64,000 nt of DNA from Rossellomorea aquimaris (GCF_000935355.1 NZ_JXZC01000011.1:21687-85686); one strand, 5' to 3'; counted from the first letter of the stretch, positions 48,182-58,941 are shown. Made by a program: numbers and translations. Notes: generated from the sequence alone by a model not told the origin.

Positions 48182-49000
48182 TCAAGGGAAACGAGGGAAT
48201 TGTCCGAAGTCCGGTTTACGCTTTTCTTTGAATGCGTCTCTGCCTTCCTTGGCTTCTTCCGTTGTGTAGTATAGTAGTGTAGCGTCACCTGCAAGCTGCT
48301 GCAAACCTGCCAATCCATCTGTATCTGCGTTGAATGAAGCTTTTAAGAAACGAAGGGCAGTCGGGCTTTTCTCAAGCATCTCTGATGCCCACTGAACCGT
48401 TTCCGCTTCAAGCTGCTCATATGGAACGACTGTATTGACAAGACCCATTTCAAGCGCTTCTTGTGCGTTGTACTGACGGCACAGGTACCAGATTTCTTTT
48501 GCTTTCTTGTGACCTACGATGCGTGCAAGATATCCTGCACCGTAACCTGCGTCAAAGCTTCCTACTTTAGGACCTGTTTGCCCGAAGATTGCATTGTCAG
48601 CAGCAATCGTAATATCACATACGACGTGAAGGACATGTCCTCCCCCGATCGCATAACCTGCCACCATGGCGATGACCGGCTTAGGTATCACTCGGATCAG
48701 GCGCTGTAAGTCCAATACATTCAGGCGTGGGATTTCATCTTCCCCGACATATCCGCCATGTCCTCGCACTCTTTGGTCTCCGCCTGAACAGAATGCCTTC
48801 TCACCGGCACCCGTTAAAACGATGACACCCACCTTGGAATCGTCGCGTGCATATGCAAATGCATCGATTAATTCCATGACGGTTTTAGGACGGAATGCGT
48901 TACGAACTTCTGGTCGATTGATCGTAATCTTAGCGATTCCATTATATGTTTCGTACAAAATATCTTCGTAATTTCTTTCTGAAACCCATTCAAAAGCCAT
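48182..49000 (-). CDS. menB: 1,4-dihydroxy-2-naphthoyl-CoA synthase
   Basis: 272 aa crotonase-fold enzyme forming DHNA-CoA from OSB-CoA. Oxyanion motifs [12 protein letters not shown] and [12 protein letters not shown]; the [16 protein letters not shown] loop is typical. ATG after GGAGGAA. Part of the menF-D-H-B unit. Confidence 0.97.
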   Translation of the reverse strand: MAFEWVSERNYEDILYETYNGIAKITINRPEVRNAFRPKTVMELIDAFAYARDDSKVGVIVLTGAGEKAFCSGGDQRVRGHGGYVGEDEIPRLNVLDLQRLIRVIPKPVIAMVAGYAIGGGHVLHVVCDITIAADNAIFGQTGPKVGSFDAGYGAGYLARIVGHKKAKEIWYLCRQYNAQEALEMGLVNTVVPYEQLEAETVQWASEMLEKSPTALRFLKASFNADTDGLAGLQQLAGDATLLYYTTEEAKEGRDAFKEKRKPDFGQFPRFP

Positions 49001-49015
49001 TGGTTTGTTCCTCCT

Positions 49016-49825
49016 TTATGTAGTTAACAATAGTTCCTCTATTATTGTACCAAACTTTCGCGGTTCTTCCACATGAATTGCATGACCTGTGTTGGAAATT
49101 GTCGTGATTTGAAAGTCCGGATTAAGCTTTTTCATTTCTTTTGCAATTTGAACAAACTTCTGATCCATCTCTCCGACAAGTAAATGGACTGGTATAGAAA
49201 GCCCGGCCAACTTGTCCCACCATGAGTCTTGAGCCCCTGTCCCCATTCCTTTTAAGCTATTGGACAACCCTAAAGGGGACTGACCCAGGCGCTGCTTCCG
49301 AATCTCGGCACGTTCCTCATCATTCAGTCTCTTTTGAGAAGCAAACAAGGGAATCTCTTCCCAAAAGTCGACGAAGGCTTCCATTCCTTCTCTCATGATC
49401 CTGTCGGCTAACGCATGGTCTTTTTTCCGCCGTTCCATTCTTTCTTCACCCGTTTTCAATCCGGGAGAGGCACTCTCGAGAATCAAGGCCTTCACCTTTT
49501 GAGGATACCTCATGGCGAAGTGAAGGGCCGTCCGACCACCCATGGAATAGCCGATGAAGATCGCCTGGTCTACTTCCAATGCAGACAAAATGGAATCAAG
49601 ATCATTTGATACATGATCCATTGTATAACGTGAGAAATCCTCAGGGGCTTCTGTGCGGCCATGACCGATCAAATCAATGCTTACGCATGTAAAGGTGGAA
49701 GATAACCGATCGGTGATCCGTGACCATGTCGTCGTATCCCCGGTAAATCCATGAAGAAAAACCAAAGGCTCTCCTTCTCCTTTAACTTCTACAAAATAAC
49801 GAATATCATTCACTTGAAGGATCAC
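49016..49825 (-). CDS. menH: SHCHC synthase, alpha/beta hydrolase
   Basis: 269 aa. Nucleophile elbow GYSMGGR, VFLHGFTGD oxyanion region, catalytic Asp in GEMDQKF and His in GHAIHVEEP. Eliminates pyruvate from SEPHCHC. The GTG start overlaps the menD stop as GTGA, so translation is coupled. Confidence 0.93.
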   Translation of the reverse strand: MILQVNDIRYFVEVKGEGEPLVFLHGFTGDTTTWSRITDRLSSTFTCVSIDLIGHGRTEAPEDFSRYTMDHVSNDLDSILSALEVDQAIFIGYSMGGRTALHFAMRYPQKVKALILESASPGLKTGEERMERRKKDHALADRIMREGMEAFVDFWEEIPLFASQKRLNDEERAEIRKQRLGQSPLGLSNSLKGMGTGAQDSWWDKLAGLSIPVHLLVGEMDQKFVQIAKEMKKLNPDFQITTISNTGHAIHVEEPRKFGTIIEELLLTT

Positions 49826-51561
49826 TGATTTTCACCCTTCAATTTCTTCACCATTTCCCGGGAAACAAAATCCCACAAATTACGATGATTTGCTACATTT
49901 TCTTCACGGTTCGTCATGACCTCAATGATGTTGATTCCCATTCTTTGATCAGCTTCCTGAAGGGCCGGAAAAAACTGCTCCTGTGAAGTGACATGGAAAT
50001 AACCCGCGCCGAATAGCTTGGCTGCGTGGACAAACTCCAAATCCATCGGGGTGCCAAAAAGGTCTTCAAAATGATTCTGGTCGTTCGCCTGCGGTAAATA
50101 AGAAAAGATTCCTCCGCCGTTATTATTCATCACAACAATCGTCATATTGAGTTGATATTTCCTGGCCATCAATAAACCGTTTAGATCATGGAAAAATGCC
50201 AAATCCCCAATTAATAGGTACATCGGCCGTGCTCTTGTACTCATGCCAAGAGCAGTAGATACCACTCCGTCAATTCCATTAGCCCCCCGATTCGCAAAGA
50301 TGCGAAGAGAACGGTCATTTGTAAAGAAATAGGTGTCAAGATCACGAATAGGCATACTGTTACTTGAAAAAAGAGTCGCTCCCTTAGGAAGGTGCTGTAC
50401 CAGCTGATGTACAGCTACCCCTTCATCCCACTCATGTTGGCCTTTTAACAGAAGATCTTTGCTATCGTTATTTGCACCCAACCAACGATTTAACCAGTCG
50501 TGATTACTTGTATATTCTTGATTCATAAAGCTCTCACAAAACCATTTTTCCTCGCAATAAATATAATTCGTTCCTTTAGCCGTTGGGTCCTGCCATTCCT
50601 CAGACTTACTAACGATCCAAGTCGGGATTTCAGGCAACTCCCTCAGGAAAATCATAAGGGCTTTCGATACAGGCATAGCACCGAAACGGATGACGAGATC
50701 GGGTCTCAATGTACCCTTCAATTCATCAATCCTTAAGAAAGTATCATAGGCATCAATAATATTTTCTTTTGAATGGTTTCCACTCCGGATAAAGGAAAGA
50801 GGATCAGCCACAACGGGCAGACCATAATACTCTGCAAATTGCACAATAGGAAGTGCAGCATCCCCATTTAACCCTGGTCCACATACAACAAGGGGACGCT
50901 CGGACTTCATCAATTCCTCCTGAAGTTCCTCTTTTAGATCCGGAGATAATTGCCGGTCTCCCTGATGGACTCTTTTCAAAGGTGTGTCCCTTGAAAATTC
51001 AACCTGGTTTAGATCGGGTATGAGAGGTTCTCTAAAAGGAAAATTAAAGTGGACAGGTCCTTGAGGATGACCTGTGGATACGGCTACACCCCTGACAGCA
51101 GATGATTGTGCATATTGAATCATGGATGGGAGATTTTCCGGCAGGGCCATGTCAATTGACCATTTCACGTGTTTCCCGTAAAGATCAATCTGATGAATGG
51201 CTTGCGGTGCCCCCACCTCTCTTAATTCATGAGGACGATCGGCCGTCAGGACAATAAGCGGCACTTTGGCATAACGGGCTTCAATGATAGCTGGATAGTA
51301 ATTGGCCCCTGCAGTTCCCGAACTGCAGAGAAGGACAACCGGCTTTTCTTTTACTTTCGCGATTCCCAATGCAAAAAAAGCAGCCGATCGTTCATCTACA
51401 TTAACATATGTTTTCACATTAGGATGATGGGCAAATAATAACGCCAAAGGAGTAGATCGAGAGCCAGGGCTAATGACTACTTCGTCTACTCCATTTCCAA
51501 CTAATTCTTCAATAAAAGCCGCTAAATAATGTGTTAAATTCTGCTGATGTTCATCAATCAT
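49822..51561 (-). CDS. menD: SEPHCHC synthase
   Basis: 579 aa thiamine-diphosphate enzyme condensing isochorismate and 2-oxoglutarate. N-terminal VVISPGSRSTPLA and the ThDP-binding GDLAFFHDLNGLL...NNNGGGIFSYLP regions are intact. It overlaps menF by 8 bp and menH by 4 bp. Confidence 0.97.
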   Translation of the reverse strand: MIDEHQQNLTHYLAAFIEELVGNGVDEVVISPGSRSTPLALLFAHHPNVKTYVNVDERSAAFFALGIAKVKEKPVVLLCSSGTAGANYYPAIIEARYAKVPLIVLTADRPHELREVGAPQAIHQIDLYGKHVKWSIDMALPENLPSMIQYAQSSAVRGVAVSTGHPQGPVHFNFPFREPLIPDLNQVEFSRDTPLKRVHQGDRQLSPDLKEELQEELMKSERPLVVCGPGLNGDAALPIVQFAEYYGLPVVADPLSFIRSGNHSKENIIDAYDTFLRIDELKGTLRPDLVIRFGAMPVSKALMIFLRELPEIPTWIVSKSEEWQDPTAKGTNYIYCEEKWFCESFMNQEYTSNHDWLNRWLGANNDSKDLLLKGQHEWDEGVAVHQLVQHLPKGATLFSSNSMPIRDLDTYFFTNDRSLRIFANRGANGIDGVVSTALGMSTRARPMYLLIGDLAFFHDLNGLLMARKYQLNMTIVVMNNNGGGIFSYLPQANDQNHFEDLFGTPMDLEFVHAAKLFGAGYFHVTSQEQFFPALQEADQRMGINIIEVMTNREENVANHRNLWDFVSREMVKKLKGENQ

Positions 51562-52960
51562 GTATGTTTCCCCCTAATGCCCTTAGCATCGGTCGAAATT
51601 TCATTTGTGTTTCCTTAAATTCACTTTCAGGCTGAGAGTCTGCCACTATCCCGCATCCTGCATATAAATAAGCCTTATCCCTTTGAAGAAGACCTGAGCG
51701 AAGGGCAACGGCATACTCACCATTTCCATAAGCATCGATCCAGCCGACAGGACCCGCATACAGACCGCGATCCATGTCCTCCTCTTCCCTGATCACATGC
51801 AATGCCTTATCCCTTGGTACCCCACCCAATGCAGGTGTCGGATGTAATTTTTCCACCAGATTGATAAGAGATGTATGTTCAGACGCCTGTCCAATGACAG
51901 GCGTATATAAATGCTGAATGTCTTTCAGCTTCATCAACTGAGGCGAAGATGGGATCGTCAATGTTTCACATAAAGGTGCAAGAGCGTCTTGAATGCTCTC
52001 CACCACAAGCTGATGCTCATAACGGTTCTTTTCATCCTCAAGGAGCTCTTCGCCCAGCTTCTCATCACTCTCCAGCGTTTCCCCGCGGGCAATCGAGCCT
52101 GCTAAACAGGTGGAAAGAATTTCTTCCCCCGATTTCTTCACGAGGCGTTCGGGCGTAGCTCCGATAAAGCAGCTATCTTCCCTTTCAAAGCTGAAGACAA
52201 AACTGTCCGGCTGCTGCTTCCACAAATTATCCAATACAAAATCAGATGACACTTGCGCATCAAACGACACTTCACATTTTCTGGCAAGCACTACCTTTTC
52301 CATTTCACCCTGTTTTAAACGGCTCACCACACTTTGAACAGAATCCTTCCATTCTTCAGGCTTCATATCCCGATTTTGCAGCCACTGGGGCTGCTCAGGA
52401 ATAATAGGCATCCTCGCGTTTGCAAGCAGTTCATCCTTGACTCTGATACGATCATAGAATAGGGCTTCTTCCTCATCGGGATGACAAATGAAATTAACCG
52501 TTAAATAATTGGTTTTTCCCGGCTTTGTCAGCATGAACATAGGTAATTGAAACGTTCCGTTCGAGAATTGCCCCCACTCTTCTCCGATAGATTTAAGCGG
52601 ATCAAAGCTAAAGCCGCCAAATAACAAAGGTCCTGTGCCTGCAATTTCCTCCCCGGTCAAAACGACAGACTCTTCAATTAAGCGCTTCCACTCTTTCTCT
52701 ACCGTAAAAAATCGTTCTTCAATCTCATTCGTAGACAGTATATGAGCCGCTCCAAGCCCTACTAGCGAGATGGTATGATCACGGTCCTTCCATAGGAAAC
52801 GCTCACCAACAAAAGAGCTTCCTCCATAATAAAAAGAAAGAGGATCGACTGCATCGACTTCCTCCACTATGCTGAGAAGGACGGGGTGATGTAATTGTTT
52901 AGCCTTCATTTTGGCTGTATCATATGCTTTTTCAATATTGGTTTTATGGATGGTAACCAA
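51554..52960 (-). CDS. menF: Isochorismate synthase
   Basis: 468 aa chorismate-binding family enzyme. C-terminal motifs LAGSIARGE, HPTPALGGVPRD and GPVGWID are present. TTG at 52960 is the likely start, about 7 nt after GGGGGA; the upstream TTG at 52978 precedes the SD. First gene of the men cluster, driven by the promoter at 53008-53036. Confidence 0.94.
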   Translation of the reverse strand: MVTIHKTNIEKAYDTAKMKAKQLHHPVLLSIVEEVDAVDPLSFYYGGSSFVGERFLWKDRDHTISLVGLGAAHILSTNEIEERFFTVEKEWKRLIEESVVLTGEEIAGTGPLLFGGFSFDPLKSIGEEWGQFSNGTFQLPMFMLTKPGKTNYLTVNFICHPDEEEALFYDRIRVKDELLANARMPIIPEQPQWLQNRDMKPEEWKDSVQSVVSRLKQGEMEKVVLARKCEVSFDAQVSSDFVLDNLWKQQPDSFVFSFEREDSCFIGATPERLVKKSGEEILSTCLAGSIARGETLESDEKLGEELLEDEKNRYEHQLVVESIQDALAPLCETLTIPSSPQLMKLKDIQHLYTPVIGQASEHTSLINLVEKLHPTPALGGVPRDKALHVIREEEDMDRGLYAGPVGWIDAYGNGEYAVALRSGLLQRDKAYLYAGCGIVADSQPESEFKETQMKFRPMLRALGGNIHD

Positions 52961-53007
52961 TTGAATTCCCCCAAACAAAAATCACGTACGATATTCAAAC
53001 TTATTTT

Positions 53008-53036
53008 AAGATACACCTGTCTTTAAGGTGTGTCAA
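53008..53036 (-). promoter_or_regulatory. menF sigma-A promoter with inverted repeat in the spacer
   Basis: Minus strand TTGACA-N17-TATCTT. The spacer contains ACACCT / AGGTGT symmetry (53013-53031). A consensus -35 and exact spacing make the promoter convincing; the operator idea is speculative. Confidence 0.8.
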
Positions 53037-53172
53037 CGAAGTTTAAGACATGTTAACAATATTTATCCTTATTATATATAATAAACCCTTTTTCCCCTTT
53101 TGAGAAACCAAAAGCGTTGTAAAAGTCCTCAATTACTGGAAAATAGCACCTTCACAGATTTTTAAAAAATGA

Positions 53173-53201
53173 TTGACAGTCTTCTTCCCTTTACCTACAC
53201 T
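53173..53201 (+). promoter_or_regulatory. menA sigma-A promoter
   Basis: TTGACA-N17-TACACT, about 60 bp upstream of the menA start. With the menF promoter it forms a divergent pair in a 302-bp region that holds nothing else recognisable. Confidence 0.82.
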
Positions 53202-53262
53202 TTAATCTGTAAAGGAATTGTAATGTTTTCTGAAAAATTCCTTATTGCGTAAGGGAGAGAAT

Positions 53263-54189
53263 ATGATGGAACAACAAGCATCCAACGTGTTGGAATCAGA
53301 TAAAGGGTGGAAGATCTGGTGGCAGCTTACAAGGCCACACACTCTTACAGCTGCATTTGTACCTGTCTTACTGGGGACTGTACTAGCTCTGCAATTTACC
53401 AAGGTCAGTTTATCACTGTTTGCAGCCATGCTCATTGCCTGCTTGCTCATCCAGGCTGCTACCAATATGTTCAATGAATATTATGACTATAAAAGAGGCT
53501 TGGATACAGAGCATTCTGTCGGTATCGGCGGAGCAATCGTCCGGAACGGGGTTAAGCCATCCACGGTCATAAACCTTGCTTTTTCACTGTACGGAATCGC
53601 ACTTTTATTAGGAATTTATATTTGTCTTAATAGCACATGGTGGCTTGCACTCATAGGTATAGTGTGCATGGCAGCAGGGTACTTTTATACTGGCGGACCT
53701 ATGCCAATTGCTTACACACCTTTTGGGGAAATTGTAGCCGGTTTTTTTATGGGACTTGTGATCATACTCATATCGTTCTACATTCAAACTGGATATATCA
53801 ATGGTGACAGCATTCTATTGTCTGTTCCAGTATCCATTTTAGTCGGCGCCATTCTATTAGCGAATAACATCCGCGACCTGGACGGGGATAAAGAGAACGG
53901 CCGAAAAACCATCGCAATCCTTTTAGGAAGAAAAGGAGCGATCATCCTTTTGGGCGGCATGTTTGTCGTATCCTATGGCTGGATTATCGGTTTGGTCCTT
54001 GCAGGCGTTTCATCACCTTGGCTATTTGTTGCCTTTCTAAGCATTCCGAAAGCCGTCAAGGCAACGACAGGATTCATCGGCAAATCACAGCCGATCGAAA
54101 TGATGCCCGCCATGAAAGCAACCGCACAAACAAACACCATCTTCGGATTCCTGCTATCCATTGGACTATTACTTGCTTATATGCTGTAA
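53263..54189 (+). CDS. menA: DHNA polyprenyltransferase
   Basis: About 308 aa, eight to nine helices, UbiA family. Asp-rich motifs NEYYDYKRGLDTE and NNIRDLDGDKENGRKT. Attaches the isoprenoid chain to DHNA to give demethylmenaquinone. Start at ATG 53263 or 53266 after GGGAG. Divergent from menF. Confidence 0.95.
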   Translation: MMEQQASNVLESDKGWKIWWQLTRPHTLTAAFVPVLLGTVLALQFTKVSLSLFAAMLIACLLIQAATNMFNEYYDYKRGLDTEHSVGIGGAIVRNGVKPSTVINLAFSLYGIALLLGIYICLNSTWWLALIGIVCMAAGYFYTGGPMPIAYTPFGEIVAGFFMGLVIILISFYIQTGYINGDSILLSVPVSILVGAILLANNIRDLDGDKENGRKTIAILLGRKGAIILLGGMFVVSYGWIIGLVLAGVSSPWLFVAFLSIPKAVKATTGFIGKSQPIEMMPAMKATAQTNTIFGFLLSIGLLLAYML

Positions 54190-54193
54190 AAAA

Positions 54194-54234
54194 ACGTGAG
54201 TCGCCCCCTTCATTTAGGGTTCGGCTTTTTTTTA
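54194..54234 (+). terminator. Terminator of menA
   Basis: GAGTCGCCCCC / GGGTTCGGCTT with G-U pairs, followed by T8. Confidence 0.75.
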
Positions 54235-54311
54235 TGTTTTAACAACCCCACTTTCGGATAAAGTATGGTTAGTACATTATTTAAGCGAACATAATGAAGG
54301 ATGTGAAGAAA

Positions 54312-55067
54312 TTGCTAACAGACAGCCAAAAACAGACACTGAAACAAGAATTGGTTCAACAGGAAAAACAGCTTCAGGAACATCTTCATCAGGATTTAGA
54401 TAATCTTCACCATACAAATGAACGTGATAACTCAGGTGAACTTTCCCTTTACGATAACCATCCTGCCGACATGGGAACAGAGTTATATGAACGAGAGAAG
54501 GATTTCGCCATAGATGACCACGCCAAACTTGAACTAAATAAAATTCACAATGCCCTTGAGGCGATCGAACAAGGAACTTATGGACAATGCAAAGAATGTG
54601 GTGGGGAGATTCCTTATGAGCGTTTGGAAGTCATTCCAACAACACTTTATTGTAAAGATCATTCACCTGAACAATCGACACCTCAGGATAGACCCGTAGA
54701 GGAAGATGTACTGCAGCCGCCTGTTGATAACGAATTCAGGCATGAAACAGACGGAAATGTGCGGGATGATCAAGACAGCTTTCAGGAAGTAGGACGCTTC
54801 GGCACATCCGAAACACCTTCTGACTTCGAAGGTGATTATGAAGACTATTCGGAATTGTATCAGGATGAGGACACTTCAGAAGGATTTACCGAGGATTTCG
54901 AATCCTTTGTCGGAACCGACATGGAAGGCTCCAATCGCAAGGCATATCCTTCAAAGACTCATGAAGAATATGAGGATATGCTGGATGAAAACAATATGGA
55001 ATCCACATTGGGCGACATTCCGTATAAAGATGGCGACAGTTATATTTCTGATAAGAAAAACAAATAA
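54312..55067 (+). CDS. yteA: YteA-like zinc-finger protein (TraR/DksA type)
   Basis: 251 aa. C4 zinc finger CKECGGEI...YCKDH (around residues 92-115) after a coiled-coil helix; a long acidic C-terminal half. Family TIGR-type yteA, sporulation-associated in Bacillus. TTG at 54312 was chosen, with AAGGATG 8 nt upstream; the ATG at 54294 has no ribosome site. Monocistronic. Confidence 0.88.
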   Translation: MLTDSQKQTLKQELVQQEKQLQEHLHQDLDNLHHTNERDNSGELSLYDNHPADMGTELYEREKDFAIDDHAKLELNKIHNALEAIEQGTYGQCKECGGEIPYERLEVIPTTLYCKDHSPEQSTPQDRPVEEDVLQPPVDNEFRHETDGNVRDDQDSFQEVGRFGTSETPSDFEGDYEDYSELYQDEDTSEGFTEDFESFVGTDMEGSNRKAYPSKTHEEYEDMLDENNMESTLGDIPYKDGDSYISDKKNK

Positions 55068-55100
55068 AAAAGCTTGGGGGAACTTTCCCCAAGCTTTTTT
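55068..55100. terminator. Bidirectional terminator between yteA and glgP
   Basis: AAAAAGCTTGGGG / CCCCAAGCTTTTT with a short loop. Confidence 0.93.
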
Positions 55101-57506
55101 CTACTTTATTAAACTGCCCTGTGTAATGCCCCATATATCCTTCGCATACTGCTCAATCGTCCGGTCACTCGAAAAATAGCCGGAATTGGCAATGTTCTGT
55201 AAGCACATTCGGGACCAATGCTCTTTATTTTCATACGCTTTTCCTGCTTGTTCGTGAGCCCTCACATAGGAATCGAAATCCCTTAAAACAAAGAATTGAT
55301 CGTTCTCAGTCAGTAAGGAGTCATAAATGGTTTCAAAATGGTCGCCTGCATCAGGAAGTGTGTCATCGATCAATTGATTCAACACCTTCTTAATACGGGT
55401 ATCATAGTGGAAATACTCCATGGCATAGTATCCACCGTGATGCTGATATTTCATTACTTCATCAGCCGTTAATCCAAATATAAAGATATTGTCTTTCCCC
55501 ACTTGCTCAAGAATCTCAATATTCGCCCCGTCCAATGTTCCAATGGTCAAGGCACCATTCATCATGAACTTCATATTTCCTGTACCCGATGCTTCTTTGC
55601 TGGCTGTTGAAATCTGTTCTGACAGATCAGCTGCGGGAATGATTTCTTCAGCTAATGATACCCGGTAGTTTTCCAGGAATACGACTTTAATCCGCCCTTT
55701 TACAAGCGGGTGGTCATTCACCAGATCCGCTACAGAGTGGATCAACTTAATGATTTTCTTCGCATAGTAGTAACCCGGTGATGCTTTCGCACCAAAAATG
55801 AATGTTCGCGGATGAAAATCAAAACTCGGATCTTCCACACAGCGATTATAGAGATGGAGAATGTGTAAAACATTCATCAGCTGGCGTTTATACGCATGGA
55901 GCCGCTTCACTTGAATGTCAAAAATCGAAGAGGGATCGACGATGATTCCATTGCTTTCAAATATTCGATCGGCGAGCTTCCGTTTATTTTCCTGTTTCAC
56001 ATCATGAAGGTCCTTAAGAAACGCCGTATCATGATGATAGTCCTTCAAATCCGCTAACTTATCGGGATCTTTGATCCACCCATCCCCGATGGAAGAGGTT
56101 ATCAAGTTCGAAAGGGCCGGATTGCTATTCAGCAGCCACCTTCTATGGGTAATGCCATTCGTTTTACTATTAAATTTATCAGGATAATATTGATAGAATA
56201 AGTTCATTTCTCTGAGCTTTAGAATTTCTGTATGAATCTTGGCTACTCCATTCACACTAAAGCTTCCTACAATAGCCAAATGAGCCATTTTCACTTCATC
56301 ATGGGAGATGATCGCCATATCCTCTATCCGCTTCCACTCACCGGGATACTCCTTCCACAACTCCTGACAGAATCTCTCATTGATTTCATTCACAATCATA
56401 TGGATGCGGGGGAACAGCGGCTTGAAAATACGGATCGGCCATCTTTCCAGTGCCTCCGAAAGAGTTGTATGATTCGTATAGGCGAATGTGTTCGTCGTGA
56501 TTTCCCACGCTTCCTCCCATTCAAAGGAATACTCATCAAGAAGGACCCTCATCAGTTCCGGTATCGCAAGGACCGGATGAGTATCATTGATATGGATCGA
56601 TATATTCTCATGCAGTTCCTTCAGGTCACCATTCCGGTAAAGATAGGAATCAAGAATGGAACGGATGCTCGCTGATACAAGGAAATACTGCTGTTTCAGA
56701 CGCAGGATCTTTCCCTCATCATGGGTATCGTCTGGATAAAGAAATTCTGTGATCGCTTCAGTATCACGCTTGTATTTCATCATATCTTTCCCGGCTTTAT
56801 AAGCAGCAGGTTCAGCACTCCATAATCGAAGAGTATTAACCGTCGACGTTTCATATCCTACTACAGGCATATCATAAGGTACGGCCGCTACTACTTCTGC
56901 ATCCACGTGACGGAACTTCAAAACATCATTTTCCGTATAGGATTCCACCTTTCCCCAGAAAGGCACTTCGACGGTAAGATCTGACTTTCGAACCTCCCAT
57001 ACATGCCCATGACGCAGCCACTGCTCCGGAAGCTCCATCTGAAAACCGTTGACGATCTTTTGTTCAAACAATCCATGCTTGTAACGGATCCCATAGCCAT
57101 GTCCAGGTAAATTAAGGGAAGCTAATGAGTCCAAGAAACATGCAGCCAAGCGCCCCAGGCCACCGTTTCCTAGTCCCGCATCGTGCTCAACCTCTTCCAT
57201 TTCAGCAAGGTCAATACCTAAATCCTTTAATCCCTTATCCACAATATCGTAGATTCCTAAGTTCATCAGGTTCTGGCGAAGCAGGCGTCCCAAGAGAAAT
57301 TCAATCGATAAGTAATACACCTGCTTTTGTTTACTGAACCGGTACTGCTCATTCGTATGAATCCAGTTCATCGAGATGTATTCCCTTATAAGGTGACCTA
57401 ATGTGAAGAACTGATCCTGACTCGTAGACTCAGGAAAGGTCTTCCCATACATCATTTCAAGCTTCTTCAGAAACATTTCTTTAAATTCAATTGGATCAGA
57501 AAACAT
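55101..57506 (-). CDS. glgP: Glycogen phosphorylase
   Basis: 801 aa, full length. The PLP-site lysine region is EASGTGNMKFMMNG, followed by TIGTLDGANIEI. Releases glucose-1-phosphate from glycogen. Start 57506 (MFSDPIEF) after AAGGAG; the frame is open to 57536. Last gene of glgB-C-D-A-P; its start overlaps the glgA end by 11 bp. Confidence 0.97.
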   Translation of the reverse strand: MFSDPIEFKEMFLKKLEMMYGKTFPESTSQDQFFTLGHLIREYISMNWIHTNEQYRFSKQKQVYYLSIEFLLGRLLRQNLMNLGIYDIVDKGLKDLGIDLAEMEEVEHDAGLGNGGLGRLAACFLDSLASLNLPGHGYGIRYKHGLFEQKIVNGFQMELPEQWLRHGHVWEVRKSDLTVEVPFWGKVESYTENDVLKFRHVDAEVVAAVPYDMPVVGYETSTVNTLRLWSAEPAAYKAGKDMMKYKRDTEAITEFLYPDDTHDEGKILRLKQQYFLVSASIRSILDSYLYRNGDLKELHENISIHINDTHPVLAIPELMRVLLDEYSFEWEEAWEITTNTFAYTNHTTLSEALERWPIRIFKPLFPRIHMIVNEINERFCQELWKEYPGEWKRIEDMAIISHDEVKMAHLAIVGSFSVNGVAKIHTEILKLREMNLFYQYYPDKFNSKTNGITHRRWLLNSNPALSNLITSSIGDGWIKDPDKLADLKDYHHDTAFLKDLHDVKQENKRKLADRIFESNGIIVDPSSIFDIQVKRLHAYKRQLMNVLHILHLYNRCVEDPSFDFHPRTFIFGAKASPGYYYAKKIIKLIHSVADLVNDHPLVKGRIKVVFLENYRVSLAEEIIPAADLSEQISTASKEASGTGNMKFMMNGALTIGTLDGANIEILEQVGKDNIFIFGLTADEVMKYQHHGGYYAMEYFHYDTRIKKVLNQLIDDTLPDAGDHFETIYDSLLTENDQFFVLRDFDSYVRAHEQAGKAYENKEHWSRMCLQNIANSGYFSSDRTIEQYAKDIWGITQGSLIK

Positions 57507-58941
57507 GGCTTTCACTCCTTGATACCAGGTCAGCATATAGTTGATTATACTTAAAGGCCGATTGTGCCCAACTATAATCCTTATTCATTGCAGTTCGTAC
57601 AATATGATTCCATGTTTCCGGATCTTCGTAGAAATACGATAGAGCCCTTTGATAGGTGTAGAGCATATCATGGGCATTAAAGTTCTTAAACGAAAAACCG
57701 TTTCCTGTCTTCGTTTCTTCATTATAGGATTCAACTGTGTCGTTCAATCCCCCCGTTTCCCGGACAAGCGGCAGGGCTCCATATCTCATGGCAATCAGTT
57801 GCCCCAGTCCGCACGGTTCGAATTTAGAAGGCATCAGGAACAAATCACTGGCAGAATAGATCTGCTTTGCCAGGTCCTCATTAAATCCGATTTGTACCCT
57901 GACCTTATCCGTATACGTCCATTCCATCTCCCTGAAGAATTGTTCAAACTCCCAATCCCCTGTTCCCAGAAGGACAAATTGAACTTCTTCCTGGAGCATT
58001 TCATGAAATACTCCTCTTACTAGTTCAAGCCCTTTTTGATTCGTTAACCTTGAAATGATGGACACAAGAGGGATTCCTTCATTTTCTTCTAATCCCAAGC
58101 TTTTTTGCAGGTGAAGCTTCGCTTTCTTCTTTCCATGAAGGTTGCCGCTAAAGTAAGGAAACTCTCCGTCATCAGGATTGTACACTTCATCATCAATACC
58201 GTTTAAAATACCTAATAATTGGTTGTATCGCTGTCCCAGGATATTATGAAGCTTTTCCCCGTAATATGGCGTCAGAATCTCCTCTTTGTATGTAGGACTC
58301 ACCGTGGTAACAAAATCCGCCGAAATCAAAGCGCCCTTCATAAAATTGATATTTCCATAGAACTCAAGGTATTCGTGATGAAAATACTTATCGTGAATGC
58401 CTAATAAGTCAGTCATCACCTGTTTAGGATAAATCCCTTGAAATTGAAGATTGTGAATGGTGAACACACTGCGGATAAACGAATAACCCGGTCTCTCCTG
58501 GTATTCGGTTCTTAATAAAAATGGAACCATTCCCGTGTGCCAGTCATGACAATGAATCACATCTGGATAAAAATCAAGAACAGCGATACTTTCCAACACC
58601 GCTCTCGTAAAATACGCAAAGCGCTCACCATCATCAAAATACCCGTATAAACGATCCCGATTAAAATAGTATTCATTATCGATAAAATAATACGTTACAC
58701 CATTTTCACTGTACTCTTCAATTCCACAATACTGATTCCGCCAGCCAACTGACACGAAGAACTCTTTCTTCTTTTTCATTTTTGAACGAAACTCATGAGG
58801 GATCCCACCATATTTAGGCAGGATCACCCTGACATCCGTCCCTAAACTCCTTAATTCCTTAGGCAAAGCGCCTGCAACATCTGCCAAGCCTCCAGATTTA
58901 ATAAAAGGGACACACTCAGATACTACAAATAACACTTTCAC
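57496..58941 (-). CDS. glgA: Glycogen synthase
   Basis: 481 aa GT5 glycosyltransferase. KSGGLADVAGALPK binds ADP-glucose near the N-terminus; the C-terminal site FEPCGLGQLIAMRYG is present. The GTG start overlaps the glgD stop as GTGA. Confidence 0.97.
   Translation of the reverse strand: MKVLFVVSECVPFIKSGGLADVAGALPKELRSLGTDVRVILPKYGGIPHEFRSKMKKKKEFFVSVGWRNQYCGIEEYSENGVTYYFIDNEYYFNRDRLYGYFDDGERFAYFTRAVLESIAVLDFYPDVIHCHDWHTGMVPFLLRTEYQERPGYSFIRSVFTIHNLQFQGIYPKQVMTDLLGIHDKYFHHEYLEFYGNINFMKGALISADFVTTVSPTYKEEILTPYYGEKLHNILGQRYNQLLGILNGIDDEVYNPDDGEFPYFSGNLHGKKKAKLHLQKSLGLEENEGIPLVSIISRLTNQKGLELVRGVFHEMLQEEVQFVLLGTGDWEFEQFFREMEWTYTDKVRVQIGFNEDLAKQIYSASDLFLMPSKFEPCGLGQLIAMRYGALPLVRETGGLNDTVESYNEETKTGNGFSFKNFNAHDMLYTYQRALSYFYEDPETWNHIVRTAMNKDYSWAQSAFKYNQLYADLVSRSESHVF

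Noticed and set aside
46594..48318. 574-aa form of menE
   Set aside because: The extension crosses the menB-menE terminator and menB coding sequence, and the family start aligns with 48084.
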